64,000 nt of DNA from Acinetobacter nectaris CIP 110549 (GTDB lineage Bacteria; Pseudomonadota; Gammaproteobacteria; Pseudomonadales; Moraxellaceae): contig NZ_KI530712.1 in assembly GCF_000488215.1 (NCBI RefSeq), positions 562,881 through 626,880 on the forward strand, in the 5' to 3' direction. The notes below the pieces were generated by a model that did not search any database, had not been told where the DNA came from, and saw only the letters and a program-made list of their open reading frames with translations. Shown piece after piece: positions 17,257-26,872 of this stretch. The position numbers were made by a program, and so were the translations under genes. The first letter of the stretch is position 1. The number at the start of each line of letters is the position of its first letter.

Positions 17257-18096
17257 CTAAAATGATTCAATAAGTATTGCATGTGCGCCAAACCTCGCCA
17301 AACAAGGATGATTAGTATCTAAACTTACGGCCACAACTTTCGTTAATGCATCAGCTAGCCAAGCCCTTGATGCAATAACACTAAAACTCATATTTTCTAC
17401 AATCGCCCTACCTGTTAAAGGATGAATAAGATGAGAAACTTTCTTTTCCTTATACTCTTTTTCAGTAAAGTAGCTGGCAGATGTTGCTATAGCACCATTA
17501 GATAACTCACCGATAAACTTAGTTTTTACAGGCTGCTTTGGATTCCTGACATATATTTTTTCAGCAACTGTTCCCAAAACTCTCAAGTCTCCCCCTGCAT
17601 TAACAACTGCCTGTTGAATACCACATTTTTTTAAATAATGTATTGCTAAATCTACTGCAAATCCTTTTGCAATACCTCCTAAATCAACCATGATGGGTTG
17701 CAAAAAACGTACTTGATTGTTTGCTAATAGCTGAACAGCTGACTGCGCTATAACAGTTTTTATATTTTGAGTATGAGATGGTAAATACTCAAATTGAATA
17801 AGCCTTGATGCAACGGTACAATCGAATAACCCTTGAGATAATTTATATATTTTTTGCGCACGGCATAAAACCTGATACAACCATGGATGTACCTCAACCT
17901 TTTTTCGATAAGCAGTAGCATTTAATAAACTAAGTTCACTTTTTGCATCATGAAAACTCATCATCTTTTGAACATCTTCAATAATTTGATAAGCATTATT
18001 AATTGCCTGATTCACAGATGCTTCATTTATATGGGCAGAATGATCTATATCTACTAGAATCTCAACAAACGTACCTAAAAGTGGCTTAGAACGCAT
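17257..18096 (-). CDS. apbE: FAD:protein FMN transferase (ApbE family)
   Basis: ApbE cuts FAD and attaches FMN by a phosphoester bond to Thr/Ser in Dxx(S/T)GAT motifs. The 279-residue protein shows the family order: MRSKPLLGTFVEI, MSFHDAKSELSLLN, QGLFDCTVA, VDLGGIAKGFAVDLA, VNAGGDLRVLG and HLIHPLTGR. The target is surely the FMN-binding protein encoded just upstream; the stop and start overlap as TAATG. Unlike most ApbE proteins it begins directly at the conserved core with no signal peptide or lipobox, so it may act in the cytoplasm. C-terminus is slightly short but complete. Confidence 0.92.
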   Translation of the reverse strand: MRSKPLLGTFVEILVDIDHSAHINEASVNQAINNAYQIIEDVQKMMSFHDAKSELSLLNATAYRKKVEVHPWLYQVLCRAQKIYKLSQGLFDCTVASRLIQFEYLPSHTQNIKTVIAQSAVQLLANNQVRFLQPIMVDLGGIAKGFAVDLAIHYLKKCGIQQAVVNAGGDLRVLGTVAEKIYVRNPKQPVKTKFIGELSNGAIATSASYFTEKEYKEKKVSHLIHPLTGRAIVENMSFSVIASRAWLADALTKVVAVSLDTNHPCLARFGAHAILIESF

Positions 18097-18620
18097 TACT
18101 TTAATGATTTTAGCTCCATTGCATACAAGCCCATAATACGATGCACACCATCTGTAATATGCTTAGAAGATAATGTAGCTCCACTAATATTTTGAATATC
18201 TTTACCTAGAGTAATTGCAGAGTTAGATGTTTTACCAACAAATTGATCGCGCCAAGAAGCATTTCTCACTTGAGCACCATAAGTTTCGGTATATTCCATA
18301 ATTTCAATTTGCTTAATTGAACCATTCGCTTTAATACCTACTGCATAAGTAATCATTTCGTGCTTCCCCAACACCTGATCAATGATCAACCAATCACCCT
18401 CTTTCGTTTTAAAAATTTGATCAGTTTTCAATGGGTAAGTAATACCTGATAGTTCTTTTAATTTCTTTTCTTGGTCTTTTGTTAGCTGAATATTGTGTTG
18501 GATCAGCGTCTGATGAGGAAAAATAACTTGTTTTGCCTGTTCAGTTGTTAAATATGTTGTTGCATGCGAAACAAGTGGTGTAACGAGTAATGTTGCACCC
18601 ACAACAGATGTCCACTTCAT
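18096..18620 (-). CDS. Exported FMN-binding protein
   Basis: A 174-residue protein with an N-terminal signal sequence (MKWTSVVGATLLVTPLVSHA) and a C-terminal FMN-binding domain like that of NqrC/RnfG. The flavinylation motif DIQNISGATLSS is at 141-152, with Thr149 the expected acceptor of FMN. YAVGIKANGSIKQIEIMEY (92-110) is the usual strand pair of this fold. It is first in the operon FMN protein-apbE-cytochrome and its promoter faces a Fur box. I infer a periplasmic flavoprotein that takes electrons from the small cytochrome and passes them to an acceptor, possibly ferric iron. Confidence 0.88.
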   Translation of the reverse strand: MKWTSVVGATLLVTPLVSHATTYLTTEQAKQVIFPHQTLIQHNIQLTKDQEKKLKELSGITYPLKTDQIFKTKEGDWLIIDQVLGKHEMITYAVGIKANGSIKQIEIMEYTETYGAQVRNASWRDQFVGKTSNSAITLGKDIQNISGATLSSKHITDGVHRIMGLYAMELKSLK

Positions 18621-18697
18621 AATAATCCCCTATTTTTCGAGGCTTTATTTTTATCATTTCATCTTAAATATTTCTTAAATTTAATAATAATTTAAGG

Positions 18698-18716
18698 AAA
18701 AGTGATAATCATTATA
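18698..18716. promoter_or_regulatory. Fur box in the divergent promoter region
   Basis: Thirteen consecutive bases TGATAATCATTAT at 18703-18715 match the Fur consensus GATAATGATAATCATTATC; the whole 19-base window matches at 15 positions. It lies 29 bases before the outer-membrane protein gene and 78 bases before the FMN-protein gene, so it can control both. Confidence 0.8.
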
Positions 18717-18744
18717 TTTTAGTTTAACGAAAGAGCAACAATTA

Positions 18745-19674
18745 ATGCACATGCATTCTGTAAAAAAAACAATATTGTCTCTATGTTTGGCACTTGGTAT
18801 GGGGCAAGTATCTCATGCAGGTGAAAGTTTATTCGGATTTGCGTATACACTTGATACGCAACCTAAGGGGACTTTCGAATTTGAACAACGCTTCGATGTA
18901 ACACATGGTCAAAGAACAGGTACATATAATCTAGGCCTGTATCGATCGGAAATTGAATATGGTCTAACAGATGATCTTCAAGTTGCTGGTTATTTAAATG
19001 CTTACTCTATTCAAGCAAAGAAAAACTACCTCAATTCAGACATGTGCGACGGTCATACGGATAGTGAGCCATGCACAGCGGGCTTCGGTGTACCTACAAG
19101 TGCTCATGACAATGATTCTTATAATAAATTCAAAATTGATGGCGGCTCTTTAGAGCTAATTTGGCGTATATTAAACCCTGTTACTTCTCCTGTTGGTGTT
19201 GGTTTATATCTTGAGCCCACTTTAGGCCAACTAGAAGATTCTCTTGAAATGCGATTACTTTTACAATCAAACTTCTTAGATGACCGTCTGATTCTTACCC
19301 TTAACTTCCTATATGAACCTGAAAAAGAAAAATACGATGATGCAGGTACAATTCGTAATTCAATGGGTGATATTCTCTACGGTGCGAGTTACCGTTTCGC
19401 ACCAAATTGGTCTGCAGGTATTGAAGGGCGATATCATACCGACCACGATGGCTACTTCTGGAACACACACACTCAGACGGCTCATTTTCTTGGTCCAACC
19501 GTACATTATGCAAGTGAAAAATGGTGGGCAACAGCTACTTGGCGTTATCAGCTAGAAGGTAAATGTTATGCTGATGGTACAGCTGACTGCTCAGTACGCA
19601 CTGGCTATGACAAAGTATCTGATAACCATGGTAAAAATCAATTTGTCTTAAAATTTGGTTTCCCATTCGGTTAA
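18745..19674 (+). CDS. DUF6662-like outer-membrane protein
   Basis: A 309-residue protein with a signal peptide (VKKTILSLCLALGMGQVSHA; the start could be Met3) followed by alternating amphipathic strands rich in aromatic residues and a last segment ending in KFGFPFG, as expected for an outer-membrane beta-barrel. The opening GESLFGFAYTLDTQPKGTFEFEQ matches what I know as DUF6662. Two Cys pairs (MCDGHTDSEPC and KCYADGTADC) probably form disulfides in surface or periplasmic loops. Divergent from the FMN/ApbE/cytochrome operon across a Fur box, so it is likely made under iron limitation. Cargo or role unknown. Confidence 0.82.
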   Translation: MHMHSVKKTILSLCLALGMGQVSHAGESLFGFAYTLDTQPKGTFEFEQRFDVTHGQRTGTYNLGLYRSEIEYGLTDDLQVAGYLNAYSIQAKKNYLNSDMCDGHTDSEPCTAGFGVPTSAHDNDSYNKFKIDGGSLELIWRILNPVTSPVGVGLYLEPTLGQLEDSLEMRLLLQSNFLDDRLILTLNFLYEPEKEKYDDAGTIRNSMGDILYGASYRFAPNWSAGIEGRYHTDHDGYFWNTHTQTAHFLGPTVHYASEKWWATATWRYQLEGKCYADGTADCSVRTGYDKVSDNHGKNQFVLKFGFPFG

Positions 19675-19682
19675 TACAGCGA

Positions 19683-19715
19683 CCTAGCATAAGAAGTAAA
19701 AATTCTTATGCTAGG
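19683..19715. terminator. Hairpin between convergent genes
   Basis: CCTAGCATAAGAA and its exact complement TTCTTATGCTAGG enclose a 7-base loop. The 13-bp stem is strong but no T-run follows on either side, so it may act as a 3' stabiliser or Rho-assisted terminator for both genes. Confidence 0.6.
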
Positions 19716-19721
19716 ACTAGT

Positions 19722-20612
19722 TTATGGTAAATCGATACCCTTATCTGTTGGCTGCTTTTCAAGTGCTTTAAATGATGCGCTTGGTGGAACATTTAAATTA
19801 ATATTGCTTGGCTTAATTGGCGATTGAAACCACTTTTGATAAAGCTTACCCATCTCACCTGAATTCCACATATGAGTAATGACTTGATCAGCGATTGCTT
19901 TTAATTTAGGGCTATTTTTCGCCATCATTATACTATATGGCTCTTTTGAAAGCCCACCATCAAGTATTTTATAATCTGTAGGATTCTGCGATTTTGCAAT
20001 AAATGTAACCAATGTGTTTTCATCCATGGCCCAACCTACAACTCTATCTGAAGATAGGGAATCAAATGATTCTTTATTATCTGCACCATAGAGATTCTTA
20101 AAATTTAGAACATCTGTACGTTTTAATGACATCATATATTTTTCAGATGTTGTACCTTTAGTTAAAACTACAGGTCTGCCTATCAAATCATCTAACTTAT
20201 TTATATGTGATTTCTTTTTCACAGCCACACCGACATCCGTTACAAAATAAGCAGTTGAAAAGTCAACTATTTCATCACGTTGTATAATATGTGTTGTTGT
20301 TCCACATTCTAAGTCAATATTACCTGTTATTAAATCTGGAATACGTGTCATTGGATGTTCAACTTTATATTCAACATTTAAGTTAGGCATTTGAAGTGTT
20401 TTCTTAATTTCGTCTGCAACATTATGACAAACATCTATTGCATATCCGACAGGCTTTCCATCTATAGAATAGGAAATAGGATCTGCATTTTCTCTGTAGC
20501 CAATTGTTATCTTTCCTGATGCTTTAATTCTATCTAACGTGCTTTCAGCATTAACCTGTGTTGCCCCCAAAGTAAAAGCCAAAACAATACTAGTTAAAAT
20601 AGTATTTTTCAC
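19722..20612 (-). CDS. Amino-acid ABC transporter substrate-binding protein (GltI-like), orphan
   Basis: A 296-residue periplasmic solute-binding protein of family 3: signal peptide MKNTILTSIVLAFTLGATQVNA, then STLDRIKASGKITIGYRENADP, ECGTTTHIIQRDEIVDFS, LTKGTTSEKYM and a C-terminal MWNSGEMGKLYQKWF. This looks like the glutamate/aspartate binders of the GltI type. No permease or ATPase gene is next to it. It is the last gene of the minus-strand nitrogen cluster, 108 bases after the GntR gene, so it may be co-regulated and may use the permease encoded at 28630-29520 or a distant transporter. Confidence 0.88.
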   Translation of the reverse strand: MKNTILTSIVLAFTLGATQVNAESTLDRIKASGKITIGYRENADPISYSIDGKPVGYAIDVCHNVADEIKKTLQMPNLNVEYKVEHPMTRIPDLITGNIDLECGTTTHIIQRDEIVDFSTAYFVTDVGVAVKKKSHINKLDDLIGRPVVLTKGTTSEKYMMSLKRTDVLNFKNLYGADNKESFDSLSSDRVVGWAMDENTLVTFIAKSQNPTDYKILDGGLSKEPYSIMMAKNSPKLKAIADQVITHMWNSGEMGKLYQKWFQSPIKPSNINLNVPPSASFKALEKQPTDKGIDLP

Positions 20613-20720
20613 TTATTTCCCCTTAAAATATAAAAAACAGCTTATTGCTATAAAATTAAGTGCAATATAATAATATAGATATATTAAAGAAATATATATA
20701 TTCAAAATAAAATGTTATTT

Positions 20721-21413
20721 TTATAAAATTTGATGGTTATCTAACATTTGTAATGTAATTTTTTTAACTTCATCACGACTTTTTTTAATATGCAAAATGA
20801 GTTGACTCTGAGCTTCTTTTTTATTTTTTTCAAGAATAAGCTGTAGAATATTTTGATGCTCAAAATAAGTAGCTTCTACTCGATAATCCTTAGAAAAATC
20901 AAGCCTACGTATAATTCTAATTTTTTCACTTAGCTCTCTGTGAATACGTGCCATTTCCTGATTTCCAGCTGCACGTACTAGACTACAGTGAAACTCTTCA
21001 TCTTGCTGTGCCAATTTTTTTAAATCTTTTAGATAGTGCTCAGGCTGAATACACCATTTTTCTTTTAAAATTTCCAACTCAACTGATAACTCATTTTCAG
21101 AAGCACATAAAGTTTCAATTGCTGTACTCTCCAATATTATGCGTACATCATATAATTCTTCGTAGTATCTAAAATTTAAAGGCCTAACCTGCCAACCTCT
21201 TCGAAACCCAACATCTACATAACCCTCTTGTTGTAAACGATAAAGCGCTTGTCTTACAGGGGTTCTGCTCACTTTATACACTTCAGCAATTTCTGATTCT
21301 GTAAAACGTTCACTCGGCATCAATTTAAAATCAAAAATATCATTTTTAATTCTTTGATAGACAAGCTCAGATAAATTATCTGAGCGTTGTATAAGCGTTT
21401 CTTTTTGTCTCAT
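20721..21413 (-). CDS. GntR/FCD family transcriptional regulator
   Basis: About 230 residues from the chosen start (MRQKETLIQRSDNLSE). N-terminal winged helix with LSELVYQRIKNDIF, ESEIAEVYKVSRTPVRQAL and LQQEGYV; C-terminal all-helical FCD ligand domain (from LYDVRIILESTAIE), in which Asp and His residues usually hold a metal and a small carboxylate. The start at 21413 overlaps the urea carboxylase stop as ATGA, so the regulator is translationally coupled to the enzyme. It most likely controls this cluster and itself; a GTATAC-centred palindrome at 26873-26884 is a good operator candidate. Confidence 0.93.
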   Translation of the reverse strand: MRQKETLIQRSDNLSELVYQRIKNDIFDFKLMPSERFTESEIAEVYKVSRTPVRQALYRLQQEGYVDVGFRRGWQVRPLNFRYYEELYDVRIILESTAIETLCASENELSVELEILKEKWCIQPEHYLKDLKKLAQQDEEFHCSLVRAAGNQEMARIHRELSEKIRIIRRLDFSKDYRVEATYFEHQNILQLILEKNKKEAQSQLILHIKKSRDEVKKITLQMLDNHQIL

Positions 21414-24400
21414 GATGACTCCATATAAATCAGTGGCTCTCCACCATGTACTGTCTGACCTGAACGACAAACAATTGCTTTGATCTGACCATCTTCCGAT
21501 GCATATACTGGCAATTCCATCTTCATTGCTTCAATAATTGCAATAGTGTCATTCTTCTTCACATATTGACCTTCATGAACCAATACTTTCCAAATATTTC
21601 CCGTCATAGAGGCATTCACTGCTGTATATTGACTAAAGTCTTGAGCAATATATCTATCTTGAATGATTTCATTTGAGGAAACAGTCTCATCTTTCCAATG
21701 CGCCACTTCAGTATGAAATGCTATTTTTTGTTGCTTCTGAAATGTATTAATACTGTCTTCTTCATCCTTTAAAAACTGACAATACTCCGCATAATCAAAT
21801 GTTGTTTCCTCAATATCAATGTGTATAAGACCATTTTCAAAATCGGAACGCCATTGATTTAACTCAGTTTCAGATACTTCAAAGAACTTGATTTGATCAA
21901 AAAACTGTAAAAACCATTCTTTATTTTCAAATTGCTTATTTTTCTTAAATTTATTCCAAATTGGTAAAGTACGACCAACCAGCTGATAACCACCAGGCGA
22001 ATCCATGCCATAAATACACATGTACATTCCACCTATTCCCACAGTGCCTTCAGCTGTAAATGTGCGTGCAGGATTATACTTCGAACTGAGTAAACGATGG
22101 CGAGGATCAATAGGCATAGCGCAAGGTGCTGTCAAATAGACATCTCCCAAACCAAGAATTAAATAGTTTGCTTCAAATAAAATATCCTTTACCTGATCCC
22201 TATGCTCTAAGCCATTAATTCTCTGTATAAAATCTACATTATTAGGCAACCAAGGTGCTTTTGCACACACACTTTCTTGATAACGTTCTACAGCACCTAA
22301 AGTGGTACTGTCTTCAAATGCCATTGGTAAATGTACAATACGAGAAGGGATTTTAATTTGGCTTAAATCCCCTATTCTATCTTCTAAAGAGATGAGTTCC
22401 TGAATCAACTTAGCTTGTGAAATGATTAAACCATCATATTTAATTTGGAGAGATCGAACCCCAGGTGATAACTCTAATACACCAGCAAGATCTGATTCAC
22501 GAATCATTTGAATAAGCTGATGTACACGTAAGCGGAGTGATAAATCAAGAACATTTTCTCCGTATTCGAGCAATATATAACTGTCTCCTGCCTGACGATA
22601 AATTGCTTTTGGAGAAACAGATGTCGCTTCCTTCTGTGCCAATATTGTTATTCCCAAACTTTCCTCAATACAATCCTTTAAGCCCACTTGACTGTCTGAG
22701 AAATTTTGAATAACTGCTAACCGATCTCTTTCAAGTTGATTTGCTTGATTTACCGTTAGAGGATAAAAAGAAATTTTATCATCTGCCTTTAACTGTCCAA
22801 TCTTCCATAGTTCTGCTTTTGCAATAGTTACTGGACAAACGAATCCTCCTAAGCTTGGTCCATCTTTTGCCAAGATCACAGGAAAATCTCCAGTAAAATT
22901 AATTGCTCCAATTGCATACTCACAGTCATGCACATTCGATGGATGAAGCCCTGCTTCTCCACCATTTTCTCGTGCCCAACTCGGTGTTGGTCCTGTTAAA
23001 CGAATACCTAAACGATTTGAGTTGAAATGAACGGTCCATTCCGATGCAAAAAATTCTTCAATATATTCTTGTTTAAAAAATTCTGGCGCACCATGTGGCC
23101 CATATAACACACCAATTCGCCACTCATTACCATAATCAGGAATAAGTATTTCTGACATTGCTTGAGGTGCTTGATACGTTACCTCCATACCATGAATGAG
23201 CGATTCTGGATGTCCCATTTTAATCGTATCTCCCATGCGGAGTGTACGACCTGCATGACCGCCAAAGTTTCCAAGTGCGAAGGTTGAACGGCTTCCCAAA
23301 TATAATGGAACATCTAAACCATGACGCACAGATAAATACGTGCGACAGCCTGAAGAAACGTAACCCAATTCAAGTCTTTGCCCAGCTTTGATATTAATAG
23401 GTTGCCAAAAATTAATTTTATGTCCATCTAGTGTTGCTTCACAAGGAGCACCTGTTAAAGCAATCACTGTATCGGCATGAAACTTAAGTATTGGACCTTT
23501 AAGTGTAAACTCAAAACCTGCCGCACTTTCTAGATTACCAACAATTTGATTGGCAAGTCGAAATGCAAAATCATCCATAGGTCCGGAAGGTGGTACACCA
23601 ATATCCCAATAACCAACACGTCCTGGATAATCTTGTATAGAACTTAACGTACCCGCATCAATTACTTCAATAGCCCTAGGTGTATACACAAAACTATCGA
23701 GCATTCTTGTCCATATGCTCATGTCTTTAAAACGATGGTCTGAAATAATTTCTCGTGCATAATCTAAATTGGTACTGATTCCATTTAGACGAGTTTCTGC
23801 AAGTGTCTGCTTAAGTTTTGCAATGGCTTCGGCTCTTTCTTTCCCATGAACAATAATTTTTGCAATCATTGGATCAAAATATTGAGAGATTTCAGTACCC
23901 GTTTTTACCCAAGTGTCTACTCGAACATCTTCTGGAAAATACACCTCTGTGAGTACACCCGGACTCGGTTGAAAGTTTCTTACTGGATCTTCTGCATAAA
24001 TACGTACTTCAATGGCAGCGCCTTGTGGTTTAAGCTGTGCCAAATACTCCCAATCAATGTCATCACAAGAAGCGACTTTAAGCATATATTCAATAAGATC
24101 TAAGCCTGTCACCATCTCTGTAACAGGATGCTCAACTTGCAACCGTGTATTTACCTCTAGAAAGTAAAACTCATCTCGAATGGCATCATAAATAAACTCT
24201 ACAGTGCCTGCGCTTCGGTAATTTACAGACTGACCAAGTTGTATCGCTGCTTGATGTAGTTTCTGACGCGTATCTTCTGGCAAATTTGCAGCTGGCGTTT
24301 CTTCGACAATTTTTTGGTTACGGCGTTGCAGTGAACAATCCCTCTCTCCAAATGCAACCACTTGTCCTTGACCATCTCCAAAAATTTGAACTTCAACATG

Positions 24401-25018
24401 TCTTGCTTTATCTATAAAACGCTCTAAAAATACACCAGCATCTTTAAAAAATTGCTCACCTAAGCGCTTAACACTTTCATAGGCATCGATTAGCTCTTGT
24501 TCATTATCACAGCGTGTTAATCCAATTCCCCCACCTCCTGCTGTACTTTTAAGCATAATTGGATAACCAATTTCTTCAGCAGATGCCTTTGCTTCATCTA
24601 GACTATTTAATAGCCCTGTTCCTGGTGTCATTGGTACATTGGCAAGGGCAGCCAACTCACGTGCACGATGCTTTAATCCAAACTCTAAAATTTGATGTGC
24701 TGTCGGTCCCATAAATGCAATATTATTTTCTTCACATGCACGAGAGAACTCAGCACTTTCAGATAAAAATCCATAACCTGGAAAAATTGCTTGTGCATCT
24801 GTTTTATGTGCAATATGAATAAGTTTTTCAATGTTTAAATAAGTATCAGAAGGTTTTATTCCCTCTAAAGAAATTGCAATATCGGCATCTAAAACATGTT
24901 GTGCATAACGATCTGTATCTGAATACACAGCAACACTTCGAATCCCCAATTTTTTTAATGTACGAATTGCTCTAACAGCAATTTCACCACGGTTTGCAAC
25001 GAGAACAGTATGAAACAT
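21410..25018 (-). CDS. uca: Urea carboxylase (biotin-dependent)
   Basis: Carboxylates urea with bicarbonate and ATP to allophanate. The 1202-residue chain has, in order: biotin carboxylase (about 1-450; MFHTVLVANRGEIAVRAIRT, the ATP-grasp loop STAGGGGIGL, EVNTRLQVEHPVTE), a KipA/AHS2 domain (from about 465; SIQDYPGRVGYWDIGVPPSG), a KipI/AHS1 domain (about 820-1040; GDSYILLEYGENVLDL and the PGGYQLVGRT loop), and a C-terminal biotinyl domain with EAMKME, biotin Lys1166. Followed after allophanate hydrolase by 14 bases. Close relatives are guanidine carboxylases, but the accessory carboxyguanidine deiminase genes and a guanidine riboswitch are absent here, so urea or another ureido compound is more likely. 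Confidence 0.93.
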   Translation of the reverse strand: MFHTVLVANRGEIAVRAIRTLKKLGIRSVAVYSDTDRYAQHVLDADIAISLEGIKPSDTYLNIEKLIHIAHKTDAQAIFPGYGFLSESAEFSRACEENNIAFMGPTAHQILEFGLKHRARELAALANVPMTPGTGLLNSLDEAKASAEEIGYPIMLKSTAGGGGIGLTRCDNEQELIDAYESVKRLGEQFFKDAGVFLERFIDKARHVEVQIFGDGQGQVVAFGERDCSLQRRNQKIVEETPAANLPEDTRQKLHQAAIQLGQSVNYRSAGTVEFIYDAIRDEFYFLEVNTRLQVEHPVTEMVTGLDLIEYMLKVASCDDIDWEYLAQLKPQGAAIEVRIYAEDPVRNFQPSPGVLTEVYFPEDVRVDTWVKTGTEISQYFDPMIAKIIVHGKERAEAIAKLKQTLAETRLNGISTNLDYAREIISDHRFKDMSIWTRMLDSFVYTPRAIEVIDAGTLSSIQDYPGRVGYWDIGVPPSGPMDDFAFRLANQIVGNLESAAGFEFTLKGPILKFHADTVIALTGAPCEATLDGHKINFWQPINIKAGQRLELGYVSSGCRTYLSVRHGLDVPLYLGSRSTFALGNFGGHAGRTLRMGDTIKMGHPESLIHGMEVTYQAPQAMSEILIPDYGNEWRIGVLYGPHGAPEFFKQEYIEEFFASEWTVHFNSNRLGIRLTGPTPSWARENGGEAGLHPSNVHDCEYAIGAINFTGDFPVILAKDGPSLGGFVCPVTIAKAELWKIGQLKADDKISFYPLTVNQANQLERDRLAVIQNFSDSQVGLKDCIEESLGITILAQKEATSVSPKAIYRQAGDSYILLEYGENVLDLSLRLRVHQLIQMIRESDLAGVLELSPGVRSLQIKYDGLIISQAKLIQELISLEDRIGDLSQIKIPSRIVHLPMAFEDSTTLGAVERYQESVCAKAPWLPNNVDFIQRINGLEHRDQVKDILFEANYLILGLGDVYLTAPCAMPIDPRHRLLSSKYNPARTFTAEGTVGIGGMYMCIYGMDSPGGYQLVGRTLPIWNKFKKNKQFENKEWFLQFFDQIKFFEVSETELNQWRSDFENGLIHIDIEETTFDYAEYCQFLKDEEDSINTFQKQQKIAFHTEVAHWKDETVSSNEIIQDRYIAQDFSQYTAVNASMTGNIWKVLVHEGQYVKKNDTIAIIEAMKMELPVYASEDGQIKAIVCRSGQTVHGGEPLIYMESS

Positions 25019-25032
25019 TTGAAACCCCTTTT

Positions 25033-26859
25033 TTATGCGCGATGTGATGAATTGATGTGTTGAATATAGGCACGCCAGCCGCCAAATTGAGTAATATTTT
25101 CTGCATTTTCTAAGCCGTAGGGCTCACAAATAAATCCTTTTACCCATCGACCATCTTCAAGCTCCACATTTCCAATACCCAAAGGCGTAGGAACCTCTGC
25201 AACAAACTCACCAAATCTCGCAATAGGAACATCCCAAAGTTCGACAACAATAGAACTTCCCCCGTCAGTATCTCTAGCGAGTCCGGGTTTTGGTGGTACA
25301 GTGCCATTTAATGCATAAAGTGAATAATTTGAAGCTGTTTTAGTCACCTCACGGCGTACAGCTTGACGTGATGTTAATTGGAAATTTAAAGGCATTCCTG
25401 TTAAATGAGCACCAACCACTGCAACACGAATATGATGTTTAGAAATCGGTAAATCCTTTGCGATCACATCATAGGGTTTACGAGTTGCTCCAAGTTGAAG
25501 TGCAAGATGGTTCTGCCAACGTATACCAAAGTCTGCCAATGCAGTGTCATACCAAGCAGGTGCAATACAAGTAATGCCAAAAGGTAAACCATCTTCTCTA
25601 AAATGAGAAGGCAAAGCCAAAGCACTCAAATCTGCCAAATTGGTAAAGTTGGTATATGTACCAAACTGAGCATTTAACTCAATCGGATTGTTTTTCATCT
25701 GCTCAATGGTATGAATTGTGGGTGAAGTCGGCACAAAGAGTGCATCTACTGTCGCCAATACCTTTTGAATCTGACGGGTTAAGTCTTGCTTTAAATACTC
25801 CGCTTTGTAAGCATCTACTGCGGTATAGTCATACCCTTTTTCAACAATCTCTAAAACAACTGCATCAAAGTCATGCTTATCATTTTCTAAAAGGTGTTCT
25901 ACAACCGTTGTTCTTTCTGCAACCCAAGCACCCTGATAAAGCTGTTTTGCCAACCTTTCAAAAGGTGAAAAATCTATTTCAACAATAGATACACCCAAAG
26001 ATTTTAATGTCTCAATAGATGTATTAAATGCTTTTTCCGCGTATTGATCACCAAAAAACTCTAGAATATGAGGAATAGCAAATGTTAGATTTGATGAAAA
26101 GCTTGCAGGTGCTGTATTTGGGTTGTTTCTCGAGTAACTATCCTTCATATCATATGCTTCCATAAAATCTGCAACGTATGCTGCATCTTGGACAGTCAAA
26201 GCAAATATAGAAATACAATCGATAGTTTTACATGCAGGTAGTAAACCAAAATTAGAGAAACGACCTTTTGTAGGTTTTAAACCCACAATATTATTAAATC
26301 CTGCAGGAACACGCCCAGAGCCTGCGGTATCTGTACCTAAAGCAAAGGGCACAATTCCTCTTGCAACGACGCTTGCCGACCCCGAACTTGAGCCACCACT
26401 TACATACTGTTTATTAAAGGTATTAGGAACTGCTCCATAAGGAGACCGTGTGCCTACTAAACCTGTTGCAAACTGGTCTAAATTAGTTTTTCCCACAACA
26501 ATTGCACCCGCTTTCTTTAATGCTCTAACTATAGTTGCATCTTCTAAAGCGACCTCTTTAAGTACACGACATGCAGCCGTCGATACAAAACCTTCTACAT
26601 CAATGTTATCTTTTACTGCAAAAGGAATCCCATACAGCGGAAAATGTGTGTATATATTTTCAGAATCGTCTATGTCAGAGTTTTTAATATCTTGAATCTG
26701 AGCTTGTATTTGCTCATCCGATGCAATTGAAATCCATGCTGTATCTTCTGAATTAAAATTTTGAATAATTTGAATTAAATCTTCTATTTTTATTTCTTTA
26801 CTTTTATAGGCATGTTGCCAATCTTGGATTGTCCATCCGCAAATCTGATCTAATGTCAT
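25033..26859 (-). CDS. atzF: Allophanate hydrolase
   Basis: Hydrolyses allophanate to ammonia and CO2, the second step after urea carboxylase. The 608-residue protein has an amidase-signature domain (about 1-450) with the catalytic Lys in FAVKDNID, the cis-Ser in the GGSSSGSASVVARG loop and TDTAGSGRVPAGF, and a C-terminal domain (about 475-600; IRVAVVGAHLTGMPLNFQL, TVPPKPGLARD) as in AtzF and yeast DUR1,2. It starts the enzyme operon atzF-uca-gntR, behind a 102-base gap with a sigma54-like promoter and a palindrome. Confidence 0.95.
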   Translation of the reverse strand: MTLDQICGWTIQDWQHAYKSKEIKIEDLIQIIQNFNSEDTAWISIASDEQIQAQIQDIKNSDIDDSENIYTHFPLYGIPFAVKDNIDVEGFVSTAACRVLKEVALEDATIVRALKKAGAIVVGKTNLDQFATGLVGTRSPYGAVPNTFNKQYVSGGSSSGSASVVARGIVPFALGTDTAGSGRVPAGFNNIVGLKPTKGRFSNFGLLPACKTIDCISIFALTVQDAAYVADFMEAYDMKDSYSRNNPNTAPASFSSNLTFAIPHILEFFGDQYAEKAFNTSIETLKSLGVSIVEIDFSPFERLAKQLYQGAWVAERTTVVEHLLENDKHDFDAVVLEIVEKGYDYTAVDAYKAEYLKQDLTRQIQKVLATVDALFVPTSPTIHTIEQMKNNPIELNAQFGTYTNFTNLADLSALALPSHFREDGLPFGITCIAPAWYDTALADFGIRWQNHLALQLGATRKPYDVIAKDLPISKHHIRVAVVGAHLTGMPLNFQLTSRQAVRREVTKTASNYSLYALNGTVPPKPGLARDTDGGSSIVVELWDVPIARFGEFVAEVPTPLGIGNVELEDGRWVKGFICEPYGLENAENITQFGGWRAYIQHINSSHRA

Positions 26860-26872
26860 GATTGAATCCTAT

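Noticed and set aside
18757-19555. Overlapping frames within the DUF6662-like gene
   Set aside because: They lie inside a clear signal-peptide barrel protein and have no independent support.
21410-25018. Urea carboxylase-like gene as a guanidine carboxylase
   Set aside because: The carboxyguanidine deiminase pair and a guanidine riboswitch expected for that pathway are not seen in or before the cluster. Substrate preference cannot be excluded from sequence alone.
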